DNA from: Sipunculus nudus
Lineage: Eukaryota > Annelida > Sipuncula > Golfingiida > Sipunculidae
Assembly (NCBI GenBank): GCA_026874595.1
Contig: CM049317.1
Location: 20,543,882-20,607,881 of the forward strand
DNA length: 64,000 nucleotides
Direction: 5' to 3'
The notes under the pieces are model-generated. The model was not told where the DNA came from, searched no databases, and worked only from the letters and a program-made list of their open reading frames with translations. The translations under genes and the position numbers were made by a program. Positions 24,600-36,633 of the stretch are shown here, piece after piece; position 1 is the stretch's first letter; every line of letters starts with the position of its first letter.

Positions 24600-26922
24600 A
24601 AAACTCCATAAAGCGGTTAACCTTTTGAGCTTGTAATCTAAGCCAGGTTTAGACAACAATACACTTATCGAAGAATATTTAAAGACGAGTTAAAGTCAAA
24701 CTGAAAACAGTTCAAAACTCATAACCAATTATCTGGAACTTTAAGTTATAATAACTTATTGTAAATACCATAATATATACGATTAATAAATGTTCGATAT
24801 ATTCTTTTCATATAACATGGATTGTAACCATGGACAATCAAATTATTACAAACGCAGTGTAACGTTCAGGAATTATGCTTAAAGCATACAATAAACATGT
24901 GAAACACCACAGACATTCGTGTCCTGGTATAACCATTCATGAAGGCATTATCTATAACCTTGACTGGTTTCACAGGCTGGTCTGTTCTTTTAAGTGATGT
25001 AACGCTAAGTACTTGTCAAGCAATATTTACTTTGCATTTAGTGGTTGTGTAATCGAGGTACTTTCATAGGACCAAAATAAGTGAACGCAAAACGGAGAAG
25101 AAAGAAGGCGCCCACTATTTTCCACCAGTTAAATATATGATATAAATAACAAAATTTATATCGACTTATAAACTAATGTACTTTAAACATACATAAAAAT
25201 TATCAATATAGCGCACGTGTGACAATTTCGTGTTTCAAATATTTACATCCCCATCTATATGTACCCAATGGATGTTTAACAATGTTATAGAAGTAATGTT
25301 TATTGCCTCAGTATGGACATAGTTATGCTGTAACCATGTTTTTAATCGAGTAATAATATTTAAGTTTTAAAAGAATTTAGACAGAAATAAGTTAAATTAT
25401 TTTTTTGAATATTTCAAACTTTTGACGCCATTGATAAAAATTATTCAAACGTACTCTAAATAAACTTCTCATATAATTTTTGAGCAATCTGTTTTATCTT
25501 TTCTTTCTCTCTTTTTATGATGTTTAATTATGCAGCTTTTTTACGGTCGGTTCAACGTTACGATGATAACAGCTACTTGCATCAGGCATGCCTCTGTTAC
25601 CTCTTAATAGAACTCCTTCCCTGTAGATTAGGGATTAGTCACATTTTACCGTCCATCGGTCAGAGAATCATTTCTTAAGGATATTCTAACCCAACTAAAT
25701 TTTGATGAAGATACCTTTCAATGAGGTGGACATTTGCTTATGGCCTCTTACAGCTTGGGGCCAGAGAAAATTATTTTTTTTATTATTTCACGTCTTGTTC
25801 TATTATATAAATATAATCATAATTCCTTCAATTAATTTTAAGTTTGGCACTGGCTTTTGTAGAGCCATTGGTATTTCTATAAATGAGTTAATATGATTTC
25901 TTATAGAATCCTAATCCTGCCAGATCATGTTTTCTAATTGTTCTGCTGGACAGTTTTTACAAAAAAATCAGTTCTCGGTAAAAGCAAATAAAGATATCGC
26001 GACAGAGGAGAGTTTAGTCTCATATCCCTTAGAAATGATGAAATTGTTGTCGCCTAGCCTATATAAGTAACAAGTAATGGTTATATTATAGTATAATACA
26101 TCATTCCATTTCCAAATAGTTGGCAGAAAATTAAATGTCGGTAAATGTTTGGCATCTGATGCTGGACTTTATAGTTTATTTAATGTATTTTAAAGAGGGC
26201 ACTTAGAAAATATGATAGAATACTTCTCGTAAAACCTAGTTCGAACATTCAGCATGTAAACAAAGTTCAAACTAAATATTATAAGTGATTCACTGAAGTT
26301 TATTTAGAGTCCACATTTGCTCATGATAAGATAGAGTACATTTTATTCCTTTGATTTTTCCCGTCGTGATGCAGGCTTTAAGAGACTTATTACGAACATC
26401 AGAAGTGGATTGAAGCAGCAGTTTCAGAGTACCAGAATAAATATACTATATATATTAGTTTACCCGCACCAGTGATTTTCACCTCTTTATATTTAATGGC
26501 AGTGAATATATGGAAAAGCCTGCCAGCTTTAAATTTATAATATATGCGAACAAGTTTACATTTTTATTTCGGTCGATATTTTCTTAACCCGTCTGTCCTG
26601 GAACTGAGCCAACTAATTAATATGGGATGCAGAGAATGATTTTGGAAACACCTGTTGGGGCTATGTTGGGGAACCTTCTGGTAGATTTCTCTACAGCGAC
26701 CGTTGCCTTGAACTGTAAAAACTATATGTCGCTGGAGATTGACTGGAGTGTTGTCCCTAAAGTGTACTTAAAATTCAAGAAAGCGCGACTCCTTATATTT
26801 CCTAAATTAACAGTAGGAAATATTGGAATTATTATCTGTGCCCCTATAATAGCACACATTGTTTAACTTACCAAGTGTAATGATCCTTGAAACACTTTTA
26901 ATACGTGTACCCTGTTACTGTA
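24600..26922. other. Gene-free interval
   Basis: AT-rich. The ORF at 26627-26866 (79 codons) and the surrounding 26200-26700 stretch are mildly coding-like, but I could not match them to a family; an old retroelement or pseudogene fragment is possible. Confidence 0.35.
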
Positions 26923-26924
26923 TA

Positions 26925-28848
26925 TTAAGGTCTAATCATCGTCAAACAACCTTGGTTTAATTTAGCTTTAGAATTCATATCAATAATAATTTTAGACACA
27001 GTGATGTATATATATATTTAGAATCCTTAGAATATTCTCTATTAGATGAGGTATATTTAAAAGTGTAACAGTGACCACTTTGAAAATTTAAAACTTGAAA
27101 TGATTTAATTTTTTTTTAATTTTTAAATGGATATATCTCAAAATTGGCATGGGTATGTATGTGGAAATAGTATCATTTGAAACTACATAAAAATAACTCC
27201 AGGCGTCTTTTGTTATATATTTATCGTCTTTTTTCATAATGAATTTTAAATTTAAAACAAATGTGTGATGTTAACAATACTTATTTCGTTTAAATAACGT
27301 ATTTCTACTACACTTAAAACGATATAGGAAAAAGAAAAAAAAAACGCATTTTAGAATACTTGTCGATTTACCTATATGCAAAATTTGAAGACTCTATATT
27401 CGATGTTTTTTTGAGAAATATCGCTCTGAAGACCGTACAGTCTCGTGAAATACTGTTTTGAGAAAACGGCCAAAACTGTGTGGGAAGAGAAATTTTTGTT
27501 TTGAGTGGAAAACAGGGATATAAGCGCAAGTGACAGTTGTATTTTTTCACTAAATGTTCGGATGAGTATCGGTTTCAATATATAAATTATAAAATTTAAT
27601 GGTTTGTCAATGTTAAAAAGGGGATTTTATTAGGCATCATGACAACTGGAGAACTGTCAAACTAAAGTAGGCGGAGCTTACTGGTCCGAGGGGTCGGTCA
27701 TCGGTAATCAGGTCATGGGCTACCGCGCCGGGGCACGCGTCAGGTGTGTGAAGTGACTGATAAGAACGATCAATCTGTTTACTCTGCGCTCTCATTCAGA
27801 CGACCATATACCATAATCCAATTAACAGCTTGTCTCTCCCTCTGACAATTATATATGAGACACTACATAGCAAGCAGCAACACATATATCCGTCTCTCAT
27901 TAGATTTATTTACACCAGTCATATACGCGCTAAATCGTGTTGCGGCCGCTCTTCCTAAAAGCTAAGACTCCGGCGCGGTTCACTTCGCAAAATTTGTTAG
28001 CAGGTGACGTGGTGGTGTAACTTGGTGCCGCGTTCCTCTCACAAAATTAATTCGTGCAACGCAGTCCCATATTGCTGCACTCCCCTAGGCGTTTATCAAC
28101 ATCCTCCACTAACGACACGGGAACCTTGTGATCAGCAGTATGTGACTGTCTCTCGTTCAAATAGCGAATTTTATCTTCGCTCAATCTACTCTGTTTTCTT
28201 CGACCCATGACGTTCAGTTTGAAGATAGTGTATATTATAGAAGAAGGAACGATGTATTCGGTAATGGTTTTGGCGATGTAATGATGGACCCTAGGAGAAA
28301 ATGTTATTGTGTATAACAGGGTCAATATTACAGAAATAACAATCGGTTAATTCATATTTCTGGGTATATTCTTGGTGACAGGACCCTTATTGGGTGACAC
28401 TAACATATTTAAGGGCAGTGACATAGACATTATTCGGCGACTGGAGGAGTACGATGTACAGTTTACTTCTGGGTTAGGCGTACAGGGGGGACGTGTTTGT
28501 ATTAATTAGTGCCAATAAGTGATAAATAGTAATAAAGATAAGCTCTTTCCCGGCTGACTGACCGCGGCTTCCCCACGCCTGTCAATCAACCATTTGCCTA
28601 ATACCGCGAGCGCATGGTTAACCAATAAGCAACTTACACGCTGCTAACTCTCGCCGAGCTGACAGTTGGTCCTGTTTGCACCCCACGTGGGGTTGACATC
28701 TGAATTAAAATACTTATTTTTCTAATTAATACAATATAACCCCAGGAACGTGTTTTTGTAAAAAGATAGATATAGCAAACATCTATAAAACCAGATGTTT
28801 TTCAGAAAAATGTAATTTTTATGATTTTTGACGATGATTAGACCTTAA
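26925..28848. mobile_element. 1.9-kb DNA-transposon-like element with 22-bp terminal inverted repeats
   Basis: The left end starts TTAAGGTCTAATCATCGTCA at 26925 and the right end at 28827-28848 is its exact reverse complement over 22 bp. Both ends are flanked by TA (26923-26924 and 28849-28850), consistent with a TA target duplication. An alternative reading is a TTAA duplication with termini beginning GGTCTAATC. No full transposase is present. The interior (27640-28700) is much richer in GC and CpG than the surroundings. A minus-strand ORF of 53 codons starting MGRRKQSRLSEDKIRYLNER (28208 to 28047) could be the start of a lost transposase, which is speculative. Confidence 0.65.
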
Positions 28849-29739
28849 TACACCACTGAAATGTTCGTTCGTAAGCGACATTCTCAAAAGACATACACAC
28901 TGCCTTGCGCACAAGGCGTGTGTTGTATTAGAAGAAGAGGAAGAAGCCGAACCTATTAATTCTCTCTTACATAAGAATATCCTATCACATTAATCTACCC
29001 TAAGATGCTTGAGTGCAATACACCCTCTATATAATATTATAAACCGTGTCAATACATTCTGGATAATTTTTCCCCTGGTATATTTGATCAACTCTCTCAT
29101 AATTGAATTCTCTCTTCAACCCTGACATTTGCGGAAATAGATGTATGTAGTAAAATTTGTCATTTAATAAATATGTAATTACAAAGTTATAATTTTAATA
29201 ATTAATTAGACTGCGACAGGTTAACAGTTTTTATAAGTATTATTGACATTTAAAAATCACGATTCTCCTTGAAATGCGGATGCGACTATGTAACTGATTT
29301 ATGTTCAGGTAACTTGTGCTAAGGAGACTCGGAAATACTAAGTTTGTGTGATCTTCTATTGCGTATTGTTGCTGGTGACGCTACAGGGTCTCTATTTTTT
29401 CTGACAAACGCTTACATTGGTCGTTACTTTGTTTATTGCAGAAAATATCCTTTAATTCCAAACTTTCCTGAAAAACATTTAAATAGAACATTTGAGAAAA
29501 TGTACATTTTGAGCAAATACCTTTTGCTTATACAAACAGTAGTTTTGTTAAAGAAGAAGACAGATAGAAAAGACAATAAACCTATAATATAACCAATTCA
29601 TGACCATATCGATAATTATACAGACACAGTTAGAATTCAATCCATATTTCATATACAATAATAACAACATGTGTTAAACTGTGTGATTGGGATTTTCTAA
29701 AGTGTTAATATTTAACTTTGTTGTGGTTTCTTTGCAGAC

Positions 29740-30774
29740 ATGGGCCCTGTCATTGTATCGATTTTTTTTTTCTTCCTTTTGATTACAACTTGTACTTAAA
29801 TAGGGTTCGGTCTTATGGCAGAAAAAGGCAAGCAGAAATCATATATCTGGGTGAATGAGTTGTTGTCTGGTTTAATGCTTGGTGATGTATTACTAAAGAA
29901 GGGTATCATTTTATTTTACAGAATCCTTGTGTTTCATTAAGAGAAATATATTCAAGAATGCTGATCATCAAATCGAGGCTCCCTTACCAATAATGATACA
30001 CCATGGAGGCACAGAGAGACAAATAAATATAAAAGGAGTTTTTGGCTGGTTATATCAGCAAAATGTGACAGGTGCAGTACGCGCAACACAATCGGAATAT
30101 GGGGTCGCCAGATGAAAGAACAGTCGTACATACGTGTATATATAACAATTATCAGTGTAACAATCCACACACTAGCAAGATATGAACCGAATCACCCTAC
30201 GATAAGATCTACCAGCCAGAGTCAAATATGATGGGTACAGAAGAACCCGCCAGGTAACTCGCACAGGTAAAACGAAAATTTAGTATAAAGAATATCCTAA
30301 AAAAAATCAAACTTATAGGATTCCTGTTCTCAAATAATGCAGAAGAAGCAAAAAATTTGGTCCATCATCTTTTCTCTTCATATTTTATGTATGTGTGTCT
30401 GTTTTGTTTGATTCCTGTGCACTTTGCAATAACCCCATTGTCAACAAAAGTTCGATGCAAATAGTGAGTGACAAACTTATATAGTAGGCGAACTGGGGAT
30501 GTTTATTGTAAGAAACCTTTCTGTTTGTAATAGTGTCGTGTCTGCTCATTTTCAACATATGAAAAAAGTAATGGGCGATTTACGAAAGAGATACCAAGGA
30601 ATATCTACATTCACTGTCATTCACTACAACACACATCCTAGCCATGTTTGGCCGGCATATAAAACGTAAGAAAAATGTTAACCCACGAACCTTGAGAATT
30701 AATATTCATGGACATTTGCGGTCCAGATTTTTCGTTATGAGGAGGATAGAGAACAATGTCCTCGAATTTGAAAA
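29740..30774 (+). pseudogene. Decayed DUF4440 gene, related to gene A
   Basis: Three parts align in order with gene A exons. About 29740-29835 matches exon 1 (start codon, hydrophobic run SIFFFFLLITTCT, then TAA at 29797-29799 replacing the lysine codon). About 30181-30252 matches the second half of exon 2 (YDKIYQPESNMMG and EEPAR readable in one frame). About 30628-30774 matches exon 3 with the CATGGACATTTGCGGTCCAG string and a retained GTAAG donor. The exon 2 start is largely lost and I found no exon 4. Flanking similarity extends upstream (about 29550 against about 655) and about 130 bp past exon 3, so it came from segmental duplication, not retroposition. Confidence 0.8.
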
Positions 30775-31095
30775 GTAAGAATAAAGGCAATAACGTTCTA
30801 GTTTCCATTTTTGTAAATACTTGAATGTGTAGCCATAGGATTAAAATTGACGTATCCTCCTGTCGTTCCAGATAACTGTAACTTTCACTCAAACTTGACA
30901 ATTAAATATCAACATTCTCTACCAGGCCATTTTAATGCACGCGAAACTAAACTATTTGGTGCCACAAAGCTATATTTGACGTAAAAAAGATGTATCTAAT
31001 TAAATATCATTTTCGTAGGTATAAAAATTTAAGAATAATATGATCTTTAGCTACTATCCAGGAGAGAGAAATTTAAACAAGTGCCGTTAAACATG

Positions 31096-31097
<2 letters not shown>

Positions 31098-31155
<58 letters not shown>
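31098..31155. repeat. (AT)n microsatellite
   Basis: Uninterrupted AT tract. Confidence 0.95.
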
Positions 31156-31158
<3 letters not shown>

Positions 31159-31169
31159 GAATATCTAAA

Positions 31170-32660
31170 TTGTGGCACTTGTATTTATTAATGGGATTTA
31201 AAATGCTTTATACTGACGAATACTCTGAGCACTCTTTTATAAGGTCTTATGATAGAAAACACATGTTGAGACCTTATAATCTGCGATCATTACCGGACTG
31301 ATTTAACGAAAGGCCGACAAAATGCAGTTGAAAGGATATGGAAGGTTGACATAGTATATAATGCTGATTGTTTAGAGTTTGATGGACGATGAGACTTAGC
31401 ATTTTATTAAATTCATTCACACCCATTTTTTCATTGTAATGAGACCTTATCAGAGGATAAACGTTGACTAGTTGTCAAAGTTAATGAATACTAATTTTCG
31501 TAACCTATATTATTTTAATTACATAATTTTCAAAGGTGGGTTTCTCAAACCAGGTGAAATGGTCTTATAGATTCATATTTTATCCCGGTGTCCTACAAAA
31601 ACCTACCACATCCCAGTCATATAACTGCTCATGTTAAATCTTCGAGGTAATAGATTTATCGATATACTTAGGGTTTAATTAGAACGAAAGAATGTCACAG
31701 GCTTAGATATGCTGAATGGTATATTTAATCTGTTTGATTCCTGTATTTCAGGTGTTGAAGCGGTTCCAACCAATTTCTATGTAAGTTAATTTTCTGACAT
31801 GTTGCGCTGAAAATCATGATTTTGTCAACTAGTGTCTACATTTTTACAGAAATATTGTACAAACCTAACACAACCATTTTAGCCGGTGGCATATTTTAGT
31901 CAGACGTAAATAGTACAATGTATAGACTATATGTTAGAAAGAAATTAAACATGCGTCCAAATTCATTTTATATATGTTTAAATTATTTTTTTTATATGCT
32001 GAGACGCCAGATGTCATTTAATAGCCAATGATTCATCTGTCACGGGCCCTGGTAAATTTAGAGGAAAATATATATCATACAGTGTAAATATAAATTGTCA
32101 TTCCATGTCTTATATCTATAACCATGTTATAACTGTAATGGGAAATCAGTCGTTCGGCTTGTATACCGTATACATATAATAAAATTGGGGTCTAGTACCT
32201 TGGATAATGCAAACCGCCGAAAACTTAGTGGGTCACTTCATGTTCGTAACTGTCTATTCGCCCAATTGATCGCATAACACAAATATACATGTATGTATAT
32301 ACATTCACTACAGATCTAATTCAATAATACCTCTGTTAAGAAAAGAGAAGCAGAAATCTCTAGCAAAATAATCAAATTGAACTCAGAATTCTCACACGAA
32401 AGCAACATTAATGGCTCAGGCTTCTCAGGCCCTTTACTTGAACATTCCTTGGGATTTTATTATAACTCGCACTATTCTAAAACCTAACAATTAAGTACCT
32501 TGCTTATGTTTGAAAATATAATTTTTTGTTATAAATGAAGATAATATGTTATGAAAAATAAATACCATGAAACTATGCGCTGCCACACAGTCACAGGTAA
32601 ACTTTGATAAAAGTAGCTCTTTGTCAGTGCTAGGAGTTCGTTATCACATGTTTATTATTT
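31170..32660 (+). repeat. Segmental duplication block, copy 1
   Basis: Aligns in order with 48180-50680. Shared marks: TGAGCACT (31225 / 48242), GACTGA.TTAACGA (31294 / 48311), GATTCCTGT.TTTCAG (31736 / 48708), TCAGACGT (31898 / 48852), CTTGTATA.CGTATA (32157 / 50231), ACCTT.GAT.ATGCAAAC (32198 / 50268), ATGGAAAATAAA-like (32551 / 50595). It continues at 36480-36600 after two retroelement insertions. No coding sequence recognised. Confidence 0.7.
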
Positions 32661-33074
32661 CACTTGTTCGTCAATGAGGAGCATACACTTTGTTGTTCTA
32701 TTCATATTGGTAATGGCTTGTCTTATTTACAAGTGACTGCAGCTTGGCGATTCGTTTTTGTCACCATGGATATACCACGGACATATTTGAGGAATTTAAC
32801 ATTGTCCGTTTTTCGGACATTCTACAGCATTCCACACTAAAGAAAGTTGGTACTGCTGAATAAAAGGTCTTGATGGAGAAATACCTGATTATGAATATTT
32901 GTTTATAAATGTTCACCATTGGAAATGATCAGGAGTTTTCTATAATATTATAATTTGAAAATAACAAAGGAAAATATCACTTATTTTATTCATGTCTTTT
33001 TGATTCGACCAAAAGCGCACATGGCATTTGTTAGAGTGTGCAATAGTACATTGGTAGGGTAACAGTCTGTATAT

Positions 33075-33440
33075 AAAGGTATTACTGCAAGTGATGTAAG
33101 ATGCATAACAAAATTTATATATAATAGAAATTTAGCTTCAAAAACGAGAAGAGACGAGATTCCACCACGCTAAGCGAATACATTTGGAAAATAAAGGACT
33201 TAAATGTGCAATATACCATACAATGGAAGATAATCAGCAAAGCCAGATCGTACTCCACATCATCTAAATCATGTAACCTTTGTTTGGAAGAAAAGTACTT
33301 TATTATTCATCGCCCCCTATTAGGCACTCTAAACAAAAGAAATGAAATCGCAGCGACATGCAGGCACAGGTCAAAGCTCCTGCTGACCAACTACAAATCC
33401 CCTGGATCAAGTATAAGGAGCCCCGACAAGACCACTTAGT
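33075..33440 (+). mobile_element. 3' end of a Penelope-like element: C-terminal part of GIY-YIG domain
   Basis: About 33126-33436 reads in one frame to the TAG at 33437-33439: STTLSEYIWKIKDLNVQYTI, WKIISKARSY, CNLCLEEKYFIIHRP, TLNKRNEIAATCRHRSKLLL. These are the characteristic C-terminal blocks of GIY-YIG domains joined to Penelope-like RTs (TELSKYIW, CNLCL.EK, LNKR.E....CRH). About 33075-33125 continues the similarity in another frame (ITASDVR). The N-terminal nuclease part and RT are absent, so it is a 5'-truncated copy. The stop codon overlaps the 5' strand of a hammerhead ribozyme fold. Confidence 0.75.
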
Positions 33441-33499
33441 GTTCCTGACGAGTGAGGGCCCGTAGGGACCCTTACGAAACAGAGCTGTCGAACACAAGT
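33434..33499 (+). ncRNA. Type I hammerhead ribozyme (Penelope-like element)
   Basis: All parts of a hammerhead can be drawn. Stem I pairs 33434-33444 with 33490-33499 (10 bp with one bulged A at 33438). The core is CTGACGA (33445-33451; position 7 is C, which the fold tolerates). Stem II pairs GTGAGGG (33452-33458) with CCCTTAC (33469-33475), one G-U pair. GAAA is at 33476-33479. Stem III begins A33479-C-A with T-G-T33488 around a short loop. The cleavage-site C is 33489, preceded by GT. The RNA ends open at stem I, the type I topology. Hammerheads of this kind are known in Penelope-like elements and retrozymes; here it follows directly on a GIY-YIG ORF. Confidence 0.85.
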
Positions 33500-33740
33500 A
33501 AGTGTGTTTAAGTCCTGAAATATATGTATTACAGCTCCTTGTATTAGTTGAGCACTTTAAAACCCCATAGTTTTGTAACAATCTGGATATAATAGAAGTC
33601 TCTATATGATTTAGTATAATATCTATGTCAATGTACCTGCATAACACATGTGTTACATAAATCTTTTTATGTCTATTGAAGTCTGAGTGTATCACTAATA
33701 AAAGTATGTACAACTGAAAATGAGTGTTGGTTTTCTTCAA
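33500..33740 (+). mobile_element. Probable 3' noncoding tail of the Penelope-like copy
   Basis: AT-rich sequence after the ribozyme, with no similarity to the paralogous block at 50-51 kb, so it is probably part of the insertion. The 3' boundary is not visible. Confidence 0.35.
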
Positions 33741-35119
33741 ATGTTAGATGAGGTGTCCTTTTAAAATAAAATGTATTAAGTCTGTTTTACTGTTTAAGTT
33801 GAGACTTCCCGTGAAAGGTATGATGTTTTTCAGCATCTCCTGCCTTTCAACACTGTATTTCGGACATTTCAAAAGATTAATGTTCAGGTTGATTATAACA
33901 ATGTTTATTTTTTACAATATCCGTTTTCTGTAATGTAATGTAGATAAACATCATATTGTAGATGGCTAACTCCTATTCTTATTCTCGTATGATTTATTGC
34001 ACCTGATCCCTTGCCTGTGTCGTAATGTATTTATTTACTGTGAGAATAATGAATGCTTCAATGCATTTTGAAGTGTCCCAGTATTGGCTGTTTTTTTTTT
34101 ATATGATCCCCCAGTTGGTTCCAGAGTCTTAATGCTGCTGGTATGTATGATTTGTTGTATGACTCTTTGTTTGTTCATATTGGTGTAAAGTCGTCTTCTC
34201 GCCTGCTGAAATATCGACTTTGCGACCCTTGTCTTGGTGGAAGAGATTTTGTAAATTCTGAGGTGATTCTCCACGAATAATTTGTACAAGGCTGAAGTAT
34301 TTTCTCCTCTTCTCAATGGTCGGCCATCCTAACTCTTGAAGGAGAACCTCTGTATTTGTCCTGCTGGATAGTGCATTGCAGGCAGTAGCCACTCTTCTTT
34401 GGAATCTTTCTAGCCGATCACTTTGTTATTGGACAATATGCATGAATATTCAAGTTGTGGCCTCATGAAGGCCGTATAAATGTTGTAAACAGTATGGCGT
34501 GGGACCTCTCTGTTAAGCTTCCGGATAAGACCAAGTTTTTTGTTCGCCTCGTTAATTTTTAGTGTCAATGTGTTATGCCCGGTTCATCCTTTCATTCAGA
34601 TGTAGTCCCATTTGTGGAAAGGTGTTTCTAGTGGTATCTGATAGAGATATAGTGCTGGATAATGCCTAGGTTTACTTGATGATGCTACTACAATGTATCG
34701 TTTTTGAAGAGTTGAGAGCCTTAATGGAATGTGTTGCCCAGTTTGAGAGCCGTTTGAGGTTTCTATTAAGTTGTTGAAAGCATGGCTTTCTTCTTCTTGT
34801 GTAAAACTTGTCATTAGGACAGCTTCATCCGTATATAAGAATATTTCCGATTCCAGACTGTCGCGTATATAGTTGATGTAGATAAGGAACATCAGGGGAC
34901 CAAGTATTGAACCTTGTGGTACACCTGCAGTAGTTTTGTATTATTTGGACTTTTTTTTTCTATCAAGGATCGCTCTCATTCTACGGTTGTCCAAAAAGGT
35001 GCATAGTAATTCGTGCAATATCCCATTTATTCCTACTTCTTTAAGTTTATATTTTAAGCCATCATGAAATATACTGGCGAAGGCATAGATTGGTCGAGGA
35101 AAACTAAACAATTATCTAA

Positions 35120-35123
<4 letters not shown>

Positions 35124-35183
<60 letters not shown>
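35124..35183. repeat. (AT)n microsatellite inside the minus-strand LINE
   Basis: Breaks the RT reading frame between the VDN block and the next domain, so it expanded or arose after insertion. Confidence 0.95.
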
Positions 35184-35186
<3 letters not shown>

Positions 35187-35959
35187 CCACAATGTAAGTC
35201 AACTGGTTTATTGTTGAATTTTTCTTCTTGTTATCCGAAAACGTGAGGTAGCCTTTGGTTTCACAGTACCTATACCGTTTGTCGAATATTATTCTTTCTA
35301 ATGCTTTCCCAACAGTCGATAACAAGGATACTGGGCGATAGTTCTTTTCATTTTGTCTGTCTCCTTAAAAAAACAAAAACAAAAAAAAAAAAAACAACGG
35401 GAGTAACATTTGCCTTGTCCCCTTCCATATTCTTGGAAAGGTTCCAGACAATACAACTTTGTTGAACAATATTGTTAGTGTTGATGTTATGCTTCTTCTT
35501 GTAATTTTCAACACCCTGTTACTAACCCCATCTGGTCCTGGTGCTTTGTTTGTGTGTATTTTTTTAAGGGTATTAGTCACTTCCTGTTCTGTTATATGTA
35601 TATACTCTACTCCAGGTATGGACTGTGGTGTCTTTATTTCATAGTTGGGTGGCAAGTTTGGTTTCTGGGACTGTGATGAAAATACTCTGTAGGTTGGCCT
35701 TTTTTTCAGCAGTGGTGTATTGTTTTTCATTTTTAATCAAGGTTGGAGTGGGGCTTTTTGATTTATTTCCATACATCTCTTTTATCGCACTCCAGAATGT
35801 TTTACGAGAGTTATACAGGTTATACAATATAGCTACTAGTCTGTTCTTGTATTTCATATTTGCTTGTTCTATTTTAACCTTTAGATTATTTTTGACTTTC
35901 ACGTAGGTTTCAAAGTGATGCTCTCGTCTTGTGTTTTTGTATCTCTTGTACAGCCTATA

Positions 35960-36218
35960 AAGAGTTAAAATTTAGAAATACCAGGAAGCAGACATAAAAG
36001 GGCTCAACACAGCAATTGATGACTTTCCATTTAGGGAAATACTCGAAGAAACAGATGATGTGAACCATGCTGCAGAAAGCTGGACAGACCTCATACTTAG
36101 CCAAGGAATATATACTATGTAACACTTTTGAAATACATCCAAAGGATAAACCCTGGATAAAAAAAAAGACACCAAAGATACCATACGCACTAGAGAAAGG
36201 TTGTACAAGAGATACAAA
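35960..36218 (+). mobile_element. Inverted 5' segment of the LINE
   Basis: Plus strand encodes the RT-upstream linker: GLNTAIDDFPFREILEETDD, VNHAAESWTDLILSQG, then EIHPKDKPWI and (R)ERLYKRYK. The last about 17 bases (TGTACAAGAGATACAAA, 36202-36218) are repeated in inverted orientation at 35938-35954, where the minus-strand part starts. Confidence 0.75.
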
Positions 36219-36479
36219 TGTCACCTTTGATTTTTATAAATCTAGATTTTGATGAGCGTTAGTTATATAAACAGCTGCGATGCCTTATATTTTTATGAAT
36301 AATGCCATATACAATATAAAGAAGTACATATATTTCTCAATCCAAAACAGATTACCCTCGCTCTAGCAATAATAACCGTGCCAGCAAAATAATTGCCAAC
36401 CTAAAGCTAAATGATAGAGACAAGAAAAAGGTAACTTGAGATGTATTTTTCTTTAAATTGTATATGATATTCAGATAAC

Positions 36480-36600
36480 TGAGTTTGCAGTCAAGAAATT
36501 AACTCCGTTTGATTTTACAAAGTAAAGTTAATTTACAAAGTAAAGTTAGCCGGCTGGTCTCGAGTCTATCAAGATATGGGCTAGACGTTAGAGCTGACCA
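36480..36600 (+). repeat. Segmental duplication block, copy 1, continuation
   Basis: AACTGAGTTTGCAGTCAAGA, AAATTAACT, CTCGAGTC.ATC and CTAGACGTTAGAGCTGA align with 51236-51345. It contains a direct duplication of about 18 bp (TTTACAAAGTAAAGTTA, 36516-36550) that is single in the other copy. Confidence 0.65.
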
Positions 36601-36633
36601 AACGGCATTATATCTAAGGACAACATCACTTAT

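Larger units (their letters stand above)
33930..36218 (-). mobile_element. Decayed CR1/Jockey-like LINE on the minus strand with inverted 5' part
   Basis: On the minus strand, from 35955 downward: RLYKRYKNTRR.., KTFWSAIKEMYGNKSKSPTP (about 35770), VTNTLKKIHTNKAPGPDGVS (about 35540), NYRPVSLLSTVGKALERIIF (about 35310), STINQLTYIVDN interrupted by (AT)n at 35124-35183, GVPQGSILGP (about 34900), MFLIYINYIRDSLESEIFLY, then YTDEA in place of the catalytic Y/FADD. The C-terminal block is VLLQELGWPTIEKRRKYFSL (about 34340). A short ATTAC-type repeat near 33930-33945 may be the 3' end. The preceding linker (DDVNHAAESWTDLIL, PKDKPWI, ..RERLYKRYK) is on the plus strand at 35960-36218. Frameshifts and the lost catalytic site make it inactive. 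Confidence 0.8.

Noticed and set aside
31752-31790. Possible fourth exon of the pseudogene after GATTCCTGTATTTCAG
   Set aside because: In the required phase the sequence meets a stop at once and lacks the WK....IWN pattern, although the acceptor-like string is shared with 48.7 kb.
33303-33740. 145-codon minus-strand ORF, the longest in the window
   Set aside because: It is antisense to the GIY-YIG coding region and ribozyme of the plus-strand element and has no recognisable domain.
35459-35906. Plus-strand ORFs of 61 and 93 codons
   Set aside because: They are antisense shadows of the minus-strand LINE reverse transcriptase region.
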